Origin: Paenibacillus sp. NAIST15-1
Lineage (GTDB): Bacteria > Bacillota > Bacilli > Paenibacillales > Paenibacillaceae
DNA length: 64,000 nt
Assembly (NCBI RefSeq): GCF_001894745.1
Contig: NZ_BBYF01000007.1
Span: 124,001-188,000 of the forward strand
Direction: 5' to 3'
A program made the translations under genes and the position numbers. Under the pieces are notes generated by a model. The model was not told where the DNA came from and made no database searches. It was given only the letters and a program-made list of their open reading frames with translations. Positions 1 through 9,062 of the stretch are shown piece after piece; position 1 is the stretch's first letter, and each line of letters starts with the position of its first letter.

Positions 1-267
1 AATTCTGATTATCGATTCGGTTCCAGCGATAAGACAGCCATTATGCACATCGTGACAGATCATACGATTTCTCGCTCGAGCGTGTATGCCAATAAAGAAG
101 TGACACATACAAATGTGATTCACAAGCTGCACATCCCGAACGGTCATACTCAGCGTACTTCTCCCGTTATGCTGATGTTCTCGATGGAAAGAATCGAACC
201 GGAGGCGTTAACCGATCTTCGTGCTATTCGTTTTCCGCAATCTGAGCCGGAGGTGGTCAAGGGGTGA
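1..267 (+). CDS. 3' end of an unknown gene (partial)
   Basis: The reading frame is open from the first base of the window and stops at 265-267, so only the C-terminal 88 residues are visible; the start lies upstream. I do not recognise the family. The segment is polar, without membrane segments, and contains runs compatible with beta strands (for example IHKLHIPNG and VMLMFSMERI). Its stop overlaps the GTG start of the next gene by four bases (GTGA), which indicates translational coupling and a shared operon with the amidohydrolase. A link in function to that hydrolase is inference from position only. Confidence 0.6.
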   Translation, partial: NSDYRFGSSDKTAIMHIVTDHTISRSSVYANKEVTHTNVIHKLHIPNGHTQRTSPVMLMFSMERIEPEALTDLRAIRFPQSEPEVVKG

Positions 268-1124
268 AAATCATTGATGCCCATATGCACCTGTCCCGAA
301 TCGAGGAGTTCCAGCGTACGGCAGACGAATTATCCAAGGTAGATTACAGTGTGAAGGGGCTTCTGCAAGAATACGCACAGCATGGTGTTGTCTTTGGTAT
401 CGGAATGGGGCTGGCAGAGACGAAAGCAGAGGGATTCCCTGATGCTGAGGCCCATAACCCGATGGTACTTGATCTTGTTGATGAGCTCCCTCCTTCGATT
501 GCTTATTGTATTGGTATCAATCCCAATCAATGCGATGAAGAGGCATGGGCACGGATAGAGCTCGAACTGCAGAAGCCGCAAGCAGTGGGATTGAAATTAT
601 ATCTTGGCTATTATCCATTCTATGCATTCGACAGTGTCTATGATCGGGTATATGAGTTGGCTGCCAAGTACGAGGTTCCGGTTGTATTCCACTGTGGAGA
701 TACGTATTCAGAACGGGGGCTGCTGAAATACGCCCATCCGTTAACGATTGATGAAGTGGCCGTGAAGCATCGTGATGTGACGATGATGATGGCACACTTC
801 GGTGATCCATGGGTACTGGACGGAGCAGAAGTCGTATATAAGAATCGAAACGTGTATGCAGATCTGTCGGGGCTGCTTGTGGGAGATTCAAGGCGATTTG
901 CACGTTTGGACGAGGAGTCGCCATTATTTTTTCAGCATTTGCGCCACGCCATCGTGTATTGTGACCGCTATGATAAGCTGCTCTTCGGAACAGATTGGCC
1001 ACTTGCACCGATTGGAACCTACATTGACTTTGTGAAAACGGTCATTCCGGAGCGTCATCATGAGGAAGTATTTTATCATAACGCCTTGCAAGTATTTCCT
1101 AAGATCAGACCCCTAGTTGGGTGA
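264..1124 (+). CDS. Amidohydrolase-family (TIM-barrel) metal-dependent hydrolase
   Basis: A 286-residue cytoplasmic protein of the amidohydrolase-2 superfamily. The N-terminal DAHMH motif (residues 5-9) is the usual first metal-binding strand. Later strands carry VVFHCGDT (about residue 152), MMMAHFGDPW (about 175) and LLFGTDWP (about 240), the last giving the conserved metal or catalytic aspartate. Family members hydrolyse or decarboxylate small carboxylated or cyclic substrates; the substrate here cannot be named. The start is GTG, chosen because it overlaps the upstream stop (GTGA) and puts the DAHMH motif at the expected N-terminus. It is the last gene of its operon; no gene follows for about 120 bases. 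Confidence 0.85.
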   Translation: MKIIDAHMHLSRIEEFQRTADELSKVDYSVKGLLQEYAQHGVVFGIGMGLAETKAEGFPDAEAHNPMVLDLVDELPPSIAYCIGINPNQCDEEAWARIELELQKPQAVGLKLYLGYYPFYAFDSVYDRVYELAAKYEVPVVFHCGDTYSERGLLKYAHPLTIDEVAVKHRDVTMMMAHFGDPWVLDGAEVVYKNRNVYADLSGLLVGDSRRFARLDEESPLFFQHLRHAIVYCDRYDKLLFGTDWPLAPIGTYIDFVKTVIPERHHEEVFYHNALQVFPKIRPLVG

Positions 1125-1246
1125 TGGCACAAAAATACGAATAAAGAGATAGATACCTATACGAGCTGTTGCGGGAGTGCATAGATTATCTTGTAAGGCT
1201 TCCGCTCTACCAAGAGTGGAATCACCCATACAAGCAGAGGTAAAGG

Positions 1247-1741
1247 ATGGTCGTCATCATGAGAACGTCTCGACGCAAAGGCTCGAAACCCAAGCACAAG
1301 CTGTCCGCCTCGCCTAGAGCAGCCTCACGATCTATCAGCAAGCCGGGCAGAACGAAAGCATCTGCGCCTTACATGAATCAAAATGTAATGGGGCTAACAA
1401 CCCCAACGGATCCCTCTGCATCCAATGCAGTTGCGAATCAAGAAGCTGCAGGCAACGCAGGCGGTGGTTCTTACACTTCATTGAACAGACAATATGGAAT
1501 CGATGACCTGATGAATACGTTCGGCAAAATTCAGAAGATGTTCGGCATGTTCCAGCAAGCACGATCCATGTACAGCACTTTTCAGTCATTAATGGGCCCA
1601 ATTGCGCTCACAAAAGGAAATCGTGCAAAAGCAGGAGGTCGCCGTCATTCTGGAAAGCCAGTACGCAAGTCACAGCCGTCGATCCAATCTCGTTCATCTC
1701 GCAGCAATGCCAGCAAAGGACAACGGGGCGCACGGAAGTAG
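1247..1741 (+). CDS. Small very basic protein of unknown function
   Basis: A 164-residue protein I cannot assign. The first 50 residues and last 55 residues are rich in Lys, Arg and Ser (for example RTSRRKGSKPKHK), while the middle (about residues 83-118) is a Met/Phe-rich amphipathic helix region, FGKIQKMFGMFQQAR. There is no signal peptide. Such a pattern fits a nucleic-acid-binding or spore-associated structural protein, but that is inference. The ATG at 1247 has AGAGGT at a good spacing; an in-frame ATG at 1259 is an alternative. It is monocistronic, facing a convergent cyclophilin gene. Confidence 0.65.
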   Translation: MVVIMRTSRRKGSKPKHKLSASPRAASRSISKPGRTKASAPYMNQNVMGLTTPTDPSASNAVANQEAAGNAGGGSYTSLNRQYGIDDLMNTFGKIQKMFGMFQQARSMYSTFQSLMGPIALTKGNRAKAGGRRHSGKPVRKSQPSIQSRSSRSNASKGQRGARK

Positions 1742-1863
1742 TGCAGCCCCTGACTCCTTACAACGTTCCTTAGGCTGCGAAATCACCTTAAGCCGATAAA
1801 TAGAGTGCTCACCAGCACATCAGCATGATTACGTGATTCCCATTGATGGGTTATATAAAATAG

Positions 1864-1905
1864 AACAGGGACAAAAGAAGGAGCCAGCCTTCTATTGTCC
1901 CTGTT
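1864..1905 (-). terminator. Terminator hairpin between convergent genes
   Basis: Arms of about 17 bases (starting AACAGGGACAA and ending TTGTCCCTGTT) flank the loop AGCCAG. On the minus strand it is followed by a T/A-rich stretch and lies just after the cyclophilin gene; it may also serve the plus-strand gene ending at 1741. Confidence 0.8.
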
Positions 1906-1927
1906 ATCAAATATATTAGCTTATGAG

Positions 1928-2632
1928 TTAGCTTTGAATTTTTTCAGGCTCCGGATACGTGATGCCGAATGTATTTACAGTAACCTTTTTCATTTTTTGG
2001 TCTTTCTCCGGCTTGTCGTTAGCCCCGGTTGGTACATTCACGATCGCTTGCGCGATTTCCATCCCTTTGATCACTTTGCCAAAGGCCGCGTAATCCCCAT
2101 CCAAGTGTGGTGCGTCTGCTACCATGATGAAGAATTGGGATCCTGCTGAATTCGGATCCTGAGAGCGTGCCATTGATAATACGCCTTCCGTATGCTTCAG
2201 GTCATTCTCTACTCCATTGTTCGCAAATTCTCCCTTAATGCCATAACCAGGCCCGCCAATGCCGATGCCTTGAGGATCTCCTCCTTGAATCATAAATCCT
2301 GGAATAACACGATGGAAGATCGTCCCGTCATAAAATCCTTTGTTCACGAGAGAAATAAAGTTGTTTACGGTGTTCGGAGCTTTGTCAGGATACAGCTCAA
2401 TCTCAATGCTGTCTCCGCTTTCCATTTCGATCGTGACAATCGGATTTTTGGAATCGGAAGTCTTTTTGCTATCGCTGTTATCTTTCGGAGCCTCCTTGTT
2501 CGTCTCTTGACCAGACTTGGTTGTGTCTGCCGCTCCATTTTGCCCAGTACTTGGCTTGCTGCCGCAACCAGCCGCGATAAGCAGTACGACTAGCATGAGC
2601 GTGAAGAATGTAATGGATTTTGTGCGATTCAA
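1928..2632 (-). CDS. Cyclophilin-type peptidyl-prolyl isomerase lipoprotein
   Basis: A 234-residue extracytoplasmic lipoprotein. It starts with a short signal peptide ending in the lipobox LLIAAGC, followed by a linker rich in Gly, Lys, Asp and Ser, then a cyclophilin domain from about residue 75 (VTIEMESGD, FHRVIPGFMIQGGD, GSQFFIMVADAPHLDG). FHRVIPGFMIQGGD carries the catalytic Arg of the family. It should catalyse proline isomerisation and assist folding of secreted proteins outside the membrane. The TTG at 2632-2630 is chosen as start because AAGGAGG lies nine bases before it; longer in-frame starts add a non-signal-like N-terminus. Confidence 0.9.
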   Translation of the reverse strand: MNRTKSITFFTLMLVVLLIAAGCGSKPSTGQNGAADTTKSGQETNKEAPKDNSDSKKTSDSKNPIVTIEMESGDSIEIELYPDKAPNTVNNFISLVNKGFYDGTIFHRVIPGFMIQGGDPQGIGIGGPGYGIKGEFANNGVENDLKHTEGVLSMARSQDPNSAGSQFFIMVADAPHLDGDYAAFGKVIKGMEIAQAIVNVPTGANDKPEKDQKMKKVTVNTFGITYPEPEKIQS

Positions 2633-2940
2633 AAATATTTCCTCCTTGTCCTTGCTGCAGCAACGCTGCAGTTGTCTCTCTATCACATTACCACATATGA
2701 GCAGCGAAGCATAATCTTGAAATGATCGTATCACCAAGTTAATGAGAATGCTTGAATCAGTTATCATGGATTCAAGGGGACGAGTACATCCTATAATTGA
2801 GCAATGAATCCCTCAATTTGTCAGTGTTGTTCTCTTTCGTTGTGTGCTAATATGGACAATGTGTTCAAGAAGAATACATATGTATACTGTGTGAGGACAT
2901 ATATATTGATTTGTTTGCGTGCACTGGAGGGGAGTACTTC

Positions 2941-4131
2941 ATGAGAAAACTAGGATTATTACCGCGTATTATTATCGCAATCCTGCTCGGTACTGGAGCG
3001 GGACTAATTATGCCAGATTGGTTTATAAGAATATTTGCTACGTTTAATCATTTATTCGGGCAATTTTTGAGCTTTCTCATACCGTTAATCATTCTTGGCT
3101 TTATTATCCCAGGCATTGGAGAGTTGGGGAGGGGAGCTGGCAAGCTTCTTGGCATAACGGCATTGATTGTATATGTATCCACGGTATTGTCTGGCATGCT
3201 GGCATACGGCGTCGCCAAGACAACATTCCCGTGGCTGCTGTCTGGAGCATCTGGCCTTCGGGCGAGCAATCCAGAAGAGATGCTGCTAACAAGTTACTTC
3301 AAATTGGACATGCCACCGGTATTCGACATTATGACTGCTCTGCTGCTGTCCTTCGTGATCGGTGTCGGCATTACGTTTGTGAAGTCTAATGTCTTGCTTA
3401 CCGCATCGTTGGAGTTCAAGGAGATTGTAGGCAAGGTAATCAATGCGATATTGATTCCACTATTGCCGTTCCACATTGCGGGGATCTTTATGAACATGAC
3501 ACAAGCAGGCGAGGTTGCATTCATTCTGCAAGTGTTCCTTAAAGTTTTCCTTGTCATATTGTTGCTGCATGCTGTGGTCATTGTTGGACAGTATACGATC
3601 GCGGGCATATTGAACAAGCGCAACCCAATCTCGATGCTGCGCACGATGCTCCCGGCGTATTTAACAGCGTTAGGGACGCAGTCTTCTTCGGCAACGATAC
3701 CCGTGACCATGTCTCAAGTGAAGAAGCTTGGTACCGATGAAGAAGTATCGAACTTCGTGGTACCGTTATGTGCAACGATTCATATTACTGGCTCAACGGT
3801 TACGATTACTTCCGTAGCAAGTGCGATCATGTACATTAATGGCGCGCCATTATCGGTTAGCACAATGATGCCGTTCATCTTCATGTTAGGCATATCGATG
3901 ATTGCAGCACCAAGTGTTCCTGGTGGCGGCGTCATGGCGGCAACCGGATTGTTCCAATCCATGCTCGGCTTCGATGAAGCAATGATTAGTCTTGCCATTG
4001 CACTGTATATTGCACAGGACAGCTTCGGTACGGCTGCTAATGTAACTGGTGATGGCGCGATTGCCCAAATCATTCATTCGATTAAGAACAAGTGGCAGGG
4101 GAAGACAAGGGCGGTAAAAGCATCTGAATAA
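2941..4131 (+). CDS. Dicarboxylate/amino acid:cation symporter (DAACS family)
   Basis: A 396-residue membrane protein with about eight hydrophobic segments and re-entrant loops of the GltP/DctA family. Diagnostic C-terminal motifs are visible: the serine-rich GTQSSSATIPVT (about residue 246), and LGISMIAAPSVPGGGVMAA followed by a final helix containing AQDSFGTAANVTGDG with the conserved Asp and Asn that bind cation and substrate. It imports a C4-dicarboxylate or acidic amino acid with Na+ or H+. The ATG at 2941 is preceded by GGAGGGGAG with six-base spacing; an upstream in-frame ATG at 2911 lacks such a site. Divergent from the cyclophilin gene. Confidence 0.9.
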   Translation: MRKLGLLPRIIIAILLGTGAGLIMPDWFIRIFATFNHLFGQFLSFLIPLIILGFIIPGIGELGRGAGKLLGITALIVYVSTVLSGMLAYGVAKTTFPWLLSGASGLRASNPEEMLLTSYFKLDMPPVFDIMTALLLSFVIGVGITFVKSNVLLTASLEFKEIVGKVINAILIPLLPFHIAGIFMNMTQAGEVAFILQVFLKVFLVILLLHAVVIVGQYTIAGILNKRNPISMLRTMLPAYLTALGTQSSSATIPVTMSQVKKLGTDEEVSNFVVPLCATIHITGSTVTITSVASAIMYINGAPLSVSTMMPFIFMLGISMIAAPSVPGGGVMAATGLFQSMLGFDEAMISLAIALYIAQDSFGTAANVTGDGAIAQIIHSIKNKWQGKTRAVKASE

Positions 4132-4286
4132 CAGAGATAGGTTGATTATAAGGAAGGGATAGGCGATGCACAGCTTGTCCCTTCTTTTTATATATGTTAC
4201 ATGTGGTAAAATGTAGAAGGGTAGTAAGGCTGCGTTCTATGAAATTCATTCACCAGGTGAGGTACATAAAGGAGGTTGTCATCGTC

Positions 4287-5189
4287 TTGAAATGGAATAA
4301 CTCGCTCCCAATGATGAAAATGATCATATCCATGTGCATCTTTGGCTCTATCGGATTTTTCTCCGAGCATACTGGATTACCGTCAATGGAGCTTGTCTTC
4401 ATACGATGCATTTGCGCAACATTATTTCTGGGAATTTGCTGGGCGGCTTCAGGCCAATACCGGCGTGAACAGTGGAGCAAACGGGAATTGCTGCAAACGA
4501 TAGCTTGCGGTGTATTTCTTGTGGGCAATTGGGTGTTCTTGTTCAAGTCCTTCGAGTGGATGTCGATTACGATTGCGATATCGATATATCATTTGGCTCC
4601 GGTAATTGTCGTGCTAGTTGGAAGTATCTTATTCAAGGAAAAATTAACGGTCTGGTCTATTTTATCTGTGGGGATATGCTTCGTCGGTACTGTTCTTGTT
4701 ATCGGTATCGAAGGAGGCGCAAGCATGGACGAGCTGTTCACATCAGGGGTAGTGTGGGCATTCATGGCAGCCGTGTTTTATGCAATGACGACATTGTTAG
4801 GCAAGGGTGTTGTTCAACTAAGTGGGTATGCGATTACGATTGTGCAGACGAGCCTCGGGATCGTATTGCTGCTGCCATTCGTTGATATGTCGTCTTATGG
4901 TGCATTAACATGGAGCAATTGGTTCGCAATTGTGGCGACTGGGTTCATTCATACCGGATTTGTATATTTATTGTTTTTTGACAGTTTGAGAGAGCTGCCT
5001 ACACGAGTCATTTCAGTACTCGTATTTCTCGATCCCGCCGTGGCAATTTTACTGGATACGTGGATCACTGGATTTCGGCCGACAGGGATGCAGATAGGGG
5101 GAATCGTTCTCATCTTTGCAGGTATGGCATGTGCAATGATAAAACCTAAAGCCAAAGCGAGGCTTAGCTATGATGGAACGCAGCATTGA
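4287..5189 (+). CDS. EamA/DMT-family transporter
   Basis: A 300-residue protein with ten predicted membrane segments in two EamA repeats, the usual length for the family. The second repeat is seen around residues 150-290 (for example SGVVWAFMAAVFYAMTTLLGKG and LRELPTRVISVLVFLDPAVAILLD in two pieces). Substrate unknown; family members export amino acids or metabolites. I start it at TTG 4287, after AAAGGAGG with an 11-base gap; the gap is slightly long and an in-frame ATC at 4281 has a better one, so the exact start is uncertain. Monocistronic. Confidence 0.85.
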   Translation: MKWNNSLPMMKMIISMCIFGSIGFFSEHTGLPSMELVFIRCICATLFLGICWAASGQYRREQWSKRELLQTIACGVFLVGNWVFLFKSFEWMSITIAISIYHLAPVIVVLVGSILFKEKLTVWSILSVGICFVGTVLVIGIEGGASMDELFTSGVVWAFMAAVFYAMTTLLGKGVVQLSGYAITIVQTSLGIVLLLPFVDMSSYGALTWSNWFAIVATGFIHTGFVYLLFFDSLRELPTRVISVLVFLDPAVAILLDTWITGFRPTGMQIGGIVLIFAGMACAMIKPKAKARLSYDGTQH

Positions 5190-5267
5190 ATACATGACCA
5201 TATCCATTTTGCAGCGATCATGCAGTGATCACCGCAGGAAAGAAGTATATAGCACGATCATGGATGA

Positions 5268-5420
<153 letters not shown>

Positions 5421-5466
5421 TAGGCATTATTTGAATCCTAATAGGTGAAGTAGTAGGAGATAGAAG

Positions 5467-5497
5467 AACAACCCCGGCTGAAACAGCCGGGGTTGTT
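5467..5497 (-). terminator. Rho-independent terminator of the YjcZ-type gene
   Basis: A perfect 14-base stem (AACAACCCCGGCTG / CAGCCGGGGTTGTT) with an AAA loop just downstream of the minus-strand small gene. The remaining 5190-5466 stretch shows no gene on either strand. Confidence 0.8.
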
Positions 5498-5505
5498 GGC
5501 GTAAA

Positions 5506-5637
5506 TTAGAAACCGAAACCGCATCCAAGAGAACGGGTAATAATGACGAGCAAAATGAAGAGAACAAGAATTACGCCAATGCTAGTAAAACCTCCACCAC
5601 AAAAGCCTCCAATTGATCCACATTCAGACATGTTCAT
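5506..5637 (-). CDS. YjcZ-family small sporulation-associated peptide
   Basis: A 43-residue hydrophobic peptide: a glycine- and cysteine-rich head (GGFCGGGF) followed by one membrane segment (SIGVILVLFILLVII) and a short glycine-rich tail. This composition is characteristic of the YjcZ/YczN small proteins, abundant in spore-formers and found in sporulating cells. AAAGGAG precedes the first ATG (5637) by about six bases; a second ATG at 5631 would shorten it by two residues. It has its own terminator and is monocistronic. Confidence 0.85.
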   Translation of the reverse strand: MNMSECGSIGGFCGGGFTSIGVILVLFILLVIITRSLGCGFGF

Positions 5638-5857
5638 TGGCTCCTTTCGTCATGCATTTATCTTACGTAATAAGTGTATGTAGGTAAGGAGCACGGTGAC
5701 TAGACGAATGTGGGAAAGAGAACGTCTAATTTGAGCGAGTGGTTGTGCTGTTTGACAAGCCGTTCGTGATGCAACATAATAGCACTATTGTGCCTATTAT
5801 TCGTGAATTCAATAGGCGAAGAACGATAGTTATGGGGGAAGATGCAGTGATGCAATT

Positions 5858-6268
5858 ATGATGAGTTGGCTTTACTTAATCGGTGCGATTACATTGGAGA
5901 TTATCGGAACCATCTCAATGAAGATGTCGAACGGCTTCACAAGACCGGTTCCTTCCATTCTCATGATTGTTTGTTATTTGCTTGCGTTTACGAGCTTGAA
6001 TTTCTCACTGAAGCAGATTAATGTCAGTGTCGCTTATGCGATATGGTCAGGTGTTGGTACTGCAGCCATTGCCGTTATCGGATATTATTTCTTCTCAGAG
6101 TCAATGTCTTGGATTAAGGTTATATCGATCTTGCTTATTATTCTCGGCGTAATTGGTTTGAATTTGCAAGGAGGCAGTCACGAAAGCCGTCCAGCCGAGG
6201 TGACGCCGCAGTCCATTGATACAGCTGCTTCTCCGGTGACTGCAGAGGACGCATCAACCACTATCTAA
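5858..6268 (+). CDS. Small multidrug resistance (SMR) family transporter
   Basis: A 136-residue protein with four membrane segments in the first 107 residues. It has the SMR signature: the Glu in helix 1 (GAITLEIIGTISMKMS, Glu at about residue 14), the central AYAIWSGVGTA and the final WIKVISILLIILGVIGLNL. Members act as dual-topology dimers exporting lipophilic cations or guanidinium. A polar 28-residue tail after the last helix is longer than usual. The ribosome binding site is poor: GGGGGAAG is about 16 bases before the tandem ATGs at 5858/5861, so the start is less certain than the identity. Confidence 0.88.
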   Translation: MMSWLYLIGAITLEIIGTISMKMSNGFTRPVPSILMIVCYLLAFTSLNFSLKQINVSVAYAIWSGVGTAAIAVIGYYFFSESMSWIKVISILLIILGVIGLNLQGGSHESRPAEVTPQSIDTAASPVTAEDASTTI

Positions 6269-6433
6269 GGGAATATATTTAGCGGGGAACCAGACAATTG
6301 TTCTGCACAAGGTCAGGAGGAAACACCTTCTGCCTGTATAACTTTCTTAAGGAGCTTGATAGGAAGGGTGAAGGAATTCAACATGTCTGATCCCATTATA
6401 GCTATAATCTTTCACTCTCATGAACTGAACGGC

Positions 6434-6470
6434 AGCCCTCGGCGAGTTACCTCGTCTGAGGGCTTTTTTT
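6434..6470 (+). terminator. Rho-independent terminator upstream of the MFS gene
   Basis: AGCCCTC and GAGGGCT form the outer stem, CGAG/CTCG an inner stem, followed by seven Ts. It ends transcription from the SMR gene side; the 160 bases between 6268 and the stem also contain a second imperfect hairpin (6311-6336). Confidence 0.85.
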
Positions 6471-6517
6471 GTAGCTGGCAAGAGAAGTATGGGGAGCACA
6501 GGGATTGGAAATGGAGT

Positions 6518-6547
6518 TTGACATTCTGGAGTCGAGTAGAGTACTAT
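6518..6547 (+). promoter_or_regulatory. Predicted sigma-A promoter of the MFS gene
   Basis: TTGACA at 6518-6523 and TACTAT at 6542-6547 with an 18-base spacer, placed about 60 bases before the MFS start and just after the upstream terminator. Confidence 0.6.
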
Positions 6548-6606
6548 GGATTTTGACTAATAAGTCGAAAATAAAACTCACGGGTTCTTAGAAGAGGTGG
6601 AGAACA

Positions 6607-7827
6607 TTGTCAACAAAAAAGAAAGGTTCAGGTTCGCTTGTTATCCTCATGGTTAACATGTTCATTGCTATGGTTGGAATGGGGCTGATCATTCCGATTA
6701 TGCCGAAATATGTGACGGCGTTTGGGGCTACGGGTCAAGCAATGGGGTATTTGGTGGCGGCATTTGGATTAACGCAATTTCTGTGCTCTCCGATTGCAGG
6801 CGAGTTGTCAGACAAATATGGCAGGAAGCTGCTAATCGTAACGGGAATTGGATTATTTACCGTTTCACAGCTACTGTTCGGTATGGCTGAACACATGTGG
6901 ATGTTGTATGTATCACGACTGCTAGGCGGAATGTCAGCAGCGTTAATGACACCTCCGATGATGGCCTATGTAGCGGACATTACAACGGAAGAGAAACGGG
7001 GGAAGGGGCTCGGCATGCTGATGGCTTCCATGACGCTCGGCGTTGTCATAGGGCCTGGTATCGGAGGTATGTTGGCGGAATACGGAATACGAGTTCCTTT
7101 TTACGCAGCAGCAGCACTTGCTGGATTGTCCACGGTAGTCTCTTTGTTGTTCCTGCCTGAATCTCTGTCTGTCGAGGAACGGATGGCAGCGAGAAGCAAC
7201 ACGAAGAAGAAGGAAAATTTGCTCCGACAGATGGCCGCTTCTGCGAAGGCGCCGTATTTCATGCTGCTTGTGCTGGTGTTCGCATTAACGTTCGGATTGC
7301 AGAATTTTGAAGCGATATTTGGTTTATATGTAGATGTGAAATATGGATTTACGCCGAAGGATATTTCCTTAATGATTACACTAGGTGCGATAATCGGAGT
7401 CATCTGTCAAGCTGTCCTAATTGAGCGCCTGTTGCGAACATTCGGTGAGAAGAAGATTCTGCTCACGATGTTTGGATTATCTGCCATCAGTATGATTTTG
7501 CTATTGTTCGTTTCGAATTATTTTCTTATTTTCTTTGTTACGATGTTGTTCTTCGTGGCAACATCCATCGTACGGCCTGCTATCAATACGCTATTGTCGA
7601 AGATGGCAGGGAATGAGCAAGGGTTCGTTGCAGGAATGAACAATGCTTATATGAGTCTTGGCAATATTATTGGGCCAGCGATTGCAGGAATCCTGTTTGA
7701 TATTCATGTTCAGATCCCCTATGCATTTGGCGCCATTGTGTTGTTCGCAAGTGCGGGCATGCTTATTGGCTGGAAGCGGGATGCATCTTATACCAGTGCA
7801 GCACAGCGGGGCGAAATAGTCCGATAA
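6607..7827 (+). CDS. MFS multidrug efflux transporter (NorA/Bmr-like)
   Basis: A 406-residue protein with twelve predicted membrane segments. Motif A of drug:H+ antiporters is present between helices 2 and 3 (GELSDKYGRKLL, about residues 60-71), and the antiporter motif C region GVVIGPGIGGML lies in helix 5. It should export hydrophobic drugs in exchange for protons. The TTG start at 6607 follows GAGGTGGAG. It is preceded by a terminator and its own promoter and followed 154 bases later by a TetR-type gene, which is a likely but unproven regulator. Confidence 0.88.
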   Translation: MSTKKKGSGSLVILMVNMFIAMVGMGLIIPIMPKYVTAFGATGQAMGYLVAAFGLTQFLCSPIAGELSDKYGRKLLIVTGIGLFTVSQLLFGMAEHMWMLYVSRLLGGMSAALMTPPMMAYVADITTEEKRGKGLGMLMASMTLGVVIGPGIGGMLAEYGIRVPFYAAAALAGLSTVVSLLFLPESLSVEERMAARSNTKKKENLLRQMAASAKAPYFMLLVLVFALTFGLQNFEAIFGLYVDVKYGFTPKDISLMITLGAIIGVICQAVLIERLLRTFGEKKILLTMFGLSAISMILLLFVSNYFLIFFVTMLFFVATSIVRPAINTLLSKMAGNEQGFVAGMNNAYMSLGNIIGPAIAGILFDIHVQIPYAFGAIVLFASAGMLIGWKRDASYTSAAQRGEIVR

Positions 7828-7981
7828 AAGGTGTATCTTGGCTCAATCGGAGTAGATGATAAGTGTATCTTCATATGTCCAAACCCATGTGGTTGCAGGT
7901 AATGGCCACTTTTTGTTATGATATTGAGAACTCAATAGTCATATTAAGAACTTGTTAGGAACCAAGTGTGGAGGACAGCGA

Positions 7982-8911
7982 ATGGAAGAGCATATGCCAG
8001 AGAAGAAGAAGCAGATTCTATTATCGGCTATGAAATTGTTTGCATCCAAGGGATACGTACAGACGACGATGCAGGAAGTCGCTTCCTTCTGTAAAATGTC
8101 AAAAGGAAGTGTGTATCAATATTATAGTTCCAAGGATGAGCTGCTGCTGAACATCTTCATGTATCAATCCAAATTATTGAAGGATCGCTTGCTGATGTTG
8201 GAGCGCGAGAAACAGCCTAATCCTCGTGAACGGTTAATAAGCAAAATCGGGGTTTATATTCACATCTGGAACGAACATCCTGAGTTTATCAAGATGCAGA
8301 TACGGGATAATACGAAGCATACCGAAAGCAAAGAGCTTCGTGAACACATGCAGCAAATGAATAAGTTTAATATAGAGACGCTGATGGAATCCTTGCAAGA
8401 TATCTATGGGGAGCAATTCAGCCCTTATATGCTTGACAGCGCAACGTTGCTTAGCAGTCTGATTTTTACCTATATGTATATGAAGCTATTCGACAATTTC
8501 CCCATCGAGATGGACAGCCTCAGTAGGTACATTGTTACGATCATGGATTATGTAGCCGAGGGGATGTTGAAGCATGGACCGGAGCCAATACTGAATGGAA
8601 GCATGGTCGGATTCGATGAGGAGCATTTGAAGCCAAAGCAATTGCATCCGCTTGTGCTTGTGAAGCAGCTGAGAGAGGCTGTAGAGAGTATGGACATGGA
8701 TTCGAAGGAGAAGAAAAGCTGGAATAAGCAAGATGTTCTGGATTCTATTCAAGTGCTGGAAGAAGAACTGCTGCAAGTACGTCCCCGTAAGGTGATTTTG
8801 CTCGGAATGCTGTCAAATTTGAAAGAGATTGCACCTCGGACTTCCTTGTATGAGCGTCTATGCAAATCTATTGAAGCGTTGTCCGGAACGGCACCAAGCA
8901 CTCTTCGCTAA
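7982..8911 (+). CDS. TetR/AcrR-family transcriptional regulator with C-terminal extension
   Basis: A 309-residue regulator. Residues 5-55 form the TetR DNA-binding domain (KKKQILLSAMKLFASKGY, then MQEVASFCKMSKGSVYQYYSSKDELL). The ligand-binding domain would cover about residues 60-200. The last 100 residues are a charged helical extension not found in standard 190-200 residue TetR proteins. GGAGG lies seven bases before the ATG at 7982, which I prefer to the in-frame TTG at 7952. It probably controls the adjacent MFS exporter (inference from position). Confidence 0.87.
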   Translation: MEEHMPEKKKQILLSAMKLFASKGYVQTTMQEVASFCKMSKGSVYQYYSSKDELLLNIFMYQSKLLKDRLLMLEREKQPNPRERLISKIGVYIHIWNEHPEFIKMQIRDNTKHTESKELREHMQQMNKFNIETLMESLQDIYGEQFSPYMLDSATLLSSLIFTYMYMKLFDNFPIEMDSLSRYIVTIMDYVAEGMLKHGPEPILNGSMVGFDEEHLKPKQLHPLVLVKQLREAVESMDMDSKEKKSWNKQDVLDSIQVLEEELLQVRPRKVILLGMLSNLKEIAPRTSLYERLCKSIEALSGTAPSTLR

Positions 8912-8932
8912 TACGCGGAGAGAGTATTTTTT
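8900..8932 (+). terminator. Terminator overlapping the tetR stop codon
   Basis: ACTCTTCGC pairs with GCGG-AG-AGAGT (two-base bulge), followed by six Ts. The stem begins inside the last codons of the regulator gene. Confidence 0.55.
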
Positions 8933-9062
8933 GCTCACTACGATGTATGTATGAAAATGTCACAATATCGTAGCTTAATAGGGACGCAGATGGTAAAAAT
9001 AGACTTGCAATTACGATACAATAAGAGTAAAAACGATGTGGTATCGTAATGTGGAGGTCGGT

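Noticed and set aside
1805-1816. GTGCTCACCAGC here and its complement at 32793-32804
   Set aside because: A 12-base match in 64 kb without other shared structure is compatible with chance.
6356-6556. A 66-codon open frame between the SMR and MFS genes
   Set aside because: It runs straight through the strong terminator hairpin and poly-T, and its sequence there is just the translated stem.
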